Shown: positions 5,011 through 6,170 of the stretch, piece by piece
Layout: each line of letters starts with the position of its first letter
How positions within the stretch are numbered: the stretch's first letter is position 1
Assembly (NCBI GenBank): GCA_031283115.1
Contig: JAITCK010000115.1
Location: forward strand, 1 to 6,170
DNA length: 6,170 nt
Source of the DNA: Cellulomonadaceae bacterium
GTDB lineage: Bacteria > Actinomycetota > Actinomycetes > Actinomycetales > Cellulomonadaceae
Direction of reading: 5' to 3'
The notes under the pieces: model-generated
Told to the model about the DNA's origin: nothing
What the model saw: only the letters and a program-made list of their open reading frames with translations
The model's database searches: none
Translations under genes and position numbers: made by a program

Positions 5011-6170
5011 ATGAGTGAGATTTTGCGCGCGACCATCGGCCAGGTTCCCGACCGAGTGAGCCTGGACGGGCTAGAAACCAAGTACGACACGGCCTGGCAC
5101 ACGGCAGGCACCTTCGCCTTCGACCGAACCAAAACGCGCGACTGCATCTACTCCATCGACACTCCCCCACCCACCGCGTCCGGATCCCTGCACATCGGTC
5201 ACGTGTTCAGTTACACCCACACCGACCTCATCGCCCGCTACAAGCGCATGGCCGGGTTTGAAGTCTTTTACCCCATGGGCTGGGATGACAACGGCCTGCC
5301 CACCGAGCGCCGGGTGCAAAACTATTACGGCGTGCGCGTCGACCTGACCCTGCCCTACAACCCAGATTTCACGCCCCCACACCAGGGCACGGACGGCAAA
5401 ACCATCAAGGCTGCCGACCAGGTGCCCATTTCCCGCCGCAACTTCGTGGAACTCTGCGAGCGCTTGACAGCCCAAGACGAGAAACAGTTTGAAGACTTGT
5501 GGCGCTACCTGGGCCTGTCCGTGGACTGGGCCCAGACCTACCAGACCATCGACGCAGACGCCCGTGCCACCGCCCAGCGGGCCTTCCTGCGCAACCTGGC
5601 CCGCGGCGAGGCCTACCAGGCGGAAGCACCGGGCCTCTGGGATGTCACCTTCCAGACGGCTGTCGCCCAGGCCGAGTTGGAGGCGCGGGAGTACCCCGGC
5701 TTCTTCCACCGGGTCGCCTTCCACTCCCCCGACGGTTCGCCTATCTATATAGAGACGACGCGGCCTGAACTCATCCCCGCCGTCACCTCACTGATCGCCC
5801 ACCCCGACGACGAGCGCTACCAGCCCCTCTTTGGGACGACGGTGACCGACCCCCTCTTCGGCATCGAGATTCCCGTGCTGGCCCACCCTGCCGCCGAAAT
5901 GGACAAGGGCGCAGGCATCGCCATGTGCTGCACCTTCGGTGACCTCACCGACGTGCAATGGTGGCGGGAACTGGACCTGCCCACCCGGTCCATCATCCAA
6001 CGTGACGGTCGCCTGTCCGCCGAGGTTCCCGCCTGGATTGCCGACGGCCCCGGCGCCGCCTTCTACGCTGACGAGGTGGCCGGGAAAACCACCTTCTCGG
6101 CCCGCAAAGCCATCGTCGATGCCCTGTATGACTCCGGCGACCTGGACGGGGAGCCGACACCCGTCACCCG
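5011..6170 (+). CDS. valS: Valyl-tRNA synthetase, N-terminal 386 residues (cut by window end)
   Basis: ValRS charges tRNA-Val with valine in the cytosol and removes mischarged threonine. The frame is open from ATG 5011 to the window edge. The class I signature is HIGH at residues 61-64, within SGSLHIGHVFSYTHTD, followed by FYPMGWDDNGLPTERRVQNYYG, characteristic of actinobacterial ValRS. The CP1 editing domain is under way at the right edge, with ETTRPEL (248-254) and a GAGIAMCCTFGD loop near residue 300. The KMSKS loop and the anticodon-binding domain lie beyond the window; full-length enzymes of this type are about 850-880 residues, so under half is present. The start fits the family N-terminus (SLDGLETKYDTAW near residue 17). 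The ribosome site is weak (GGAA 12 bases upstream). The gene is divergent from the F420 operon and nothing suggests a functional link beyond sharing the intergenic region. Confidence 0.95.
   Translation, partial: MSEILRATIGQVPDRVSLDGLETKYDTAWHTAGTFAFDRTKTRDCIYSIDTPPPTASGSLHIGHVFSYTHTDLIARYKRMAGFEVFYPMGWDDNGLPTERRVQNYYGVRVDLTLPYNPDFTPPHQGTDGKTIKAADQVPISRRNFVELCERLTAQDEKQFEDLWRYLGLSVDWAQTYQTIDADARATAQRAFLRNLARGEAYQAEAPGLWDVTFQTAVAQAELEAREYPGFFHRVAFHSPDGSPIYIETTRPELIPAVTSLIAHPDDERYQPLFGTTVTDPLFGIEIPVLAHPAAEMDKGAGIAMCCTFGDLTDVQWWRELDLPTRSIIQRDGRLSAEVPAWIADGPGAAFYADEVAGKTTFSARKAIVDALYDSGDLDGEPTPVT

Noticed and set aside
5071..5724. 217-codon minus-strand frame opposite valS
   Set aside because: The plus strand is an uninterrupted ValRS frame with HIGH and editing motifs, so the antisense frame is a by-product of GC bias.
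1..6170. CRISPR array, tRNA, rRNA or toxin-antitoxin genes
   Set aside because: I found no regularly spaced repeats, no tRNA-like cloverleaf and no small paired genes; nearly all the DNA is explained by the listed coding regions.

Overview
This window appears to join DNA from two unrelated genomes. The first ~600-630 bases are moderate in GC, with A-rich stretches. They carry the 3' part of a phosphoribosyltransferase gene overlapping the 5' part of a ribonuclease HII gene (rnhB), in a style that suggests a spirochaete such as Treponema (inference from composition and protein flavour only). RNase HII stops abruptly after about a quarter to a third of its normal length. From about position 617-640 onward the DNA is strongly GC-rich, with C/G-ending codons, and encodes proteins typical of a high-GC actinobacterium that makes cofactor F420. 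The seam lies at or next to a 14-bp palindrome. It could be an assembly, amplification or cloning chimera, or less likely a real integration.

Layout. 2-445 (+): phosphoribosyltransferase, 5' end missing. 433-636 (+): RNase HII fragment. 617-1729 (+) and 1739-2875 (+): two tandem paralogous class III nucleotide cyclases of the Rv1264 type (regulatory domain then catalytic domain). 2931-3836 (-): CofE, the F420-0:gamma-glutamyl ligase. 3833-4831 (-): a luciferase-like F420-dependent oxidoreductase of the glucose-6-phosphate dehydrogenase (FGD) group. 5011-6170 (+): the first 386 codons of valyl-tRNA synthetase, cut by the window end. The only sizeable non-coding stretch is the 179-base divergent region 4832-5010, which holds an AT-rich repeat cluster that looks like an operator or promoter.

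How the genes fit together. The oxidoreductase and cofE share an ATGA stop/start overlap and are probably one transcript: CofE adds glutamates to F420 and the oxidoreductase uses F420. The two cyclases are probably also one transcript and are co-linear without gaps over almost all their length. The first has all six canonical adenylyl cyclase catalytic residues. The second keeps five but has leucine in place of the transition-state arginine. This makes a regulated heterodimer with one good and one defective active site plausible, analogous to the mammalian C1/C2 arrangement. Both share a C-x4-C-T-H motif at the start of the regulatory domain and a third conserved cysteine in the linker, which suggests a metal or redox sensor. 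This cyclase pair is the most interesting content of the window.
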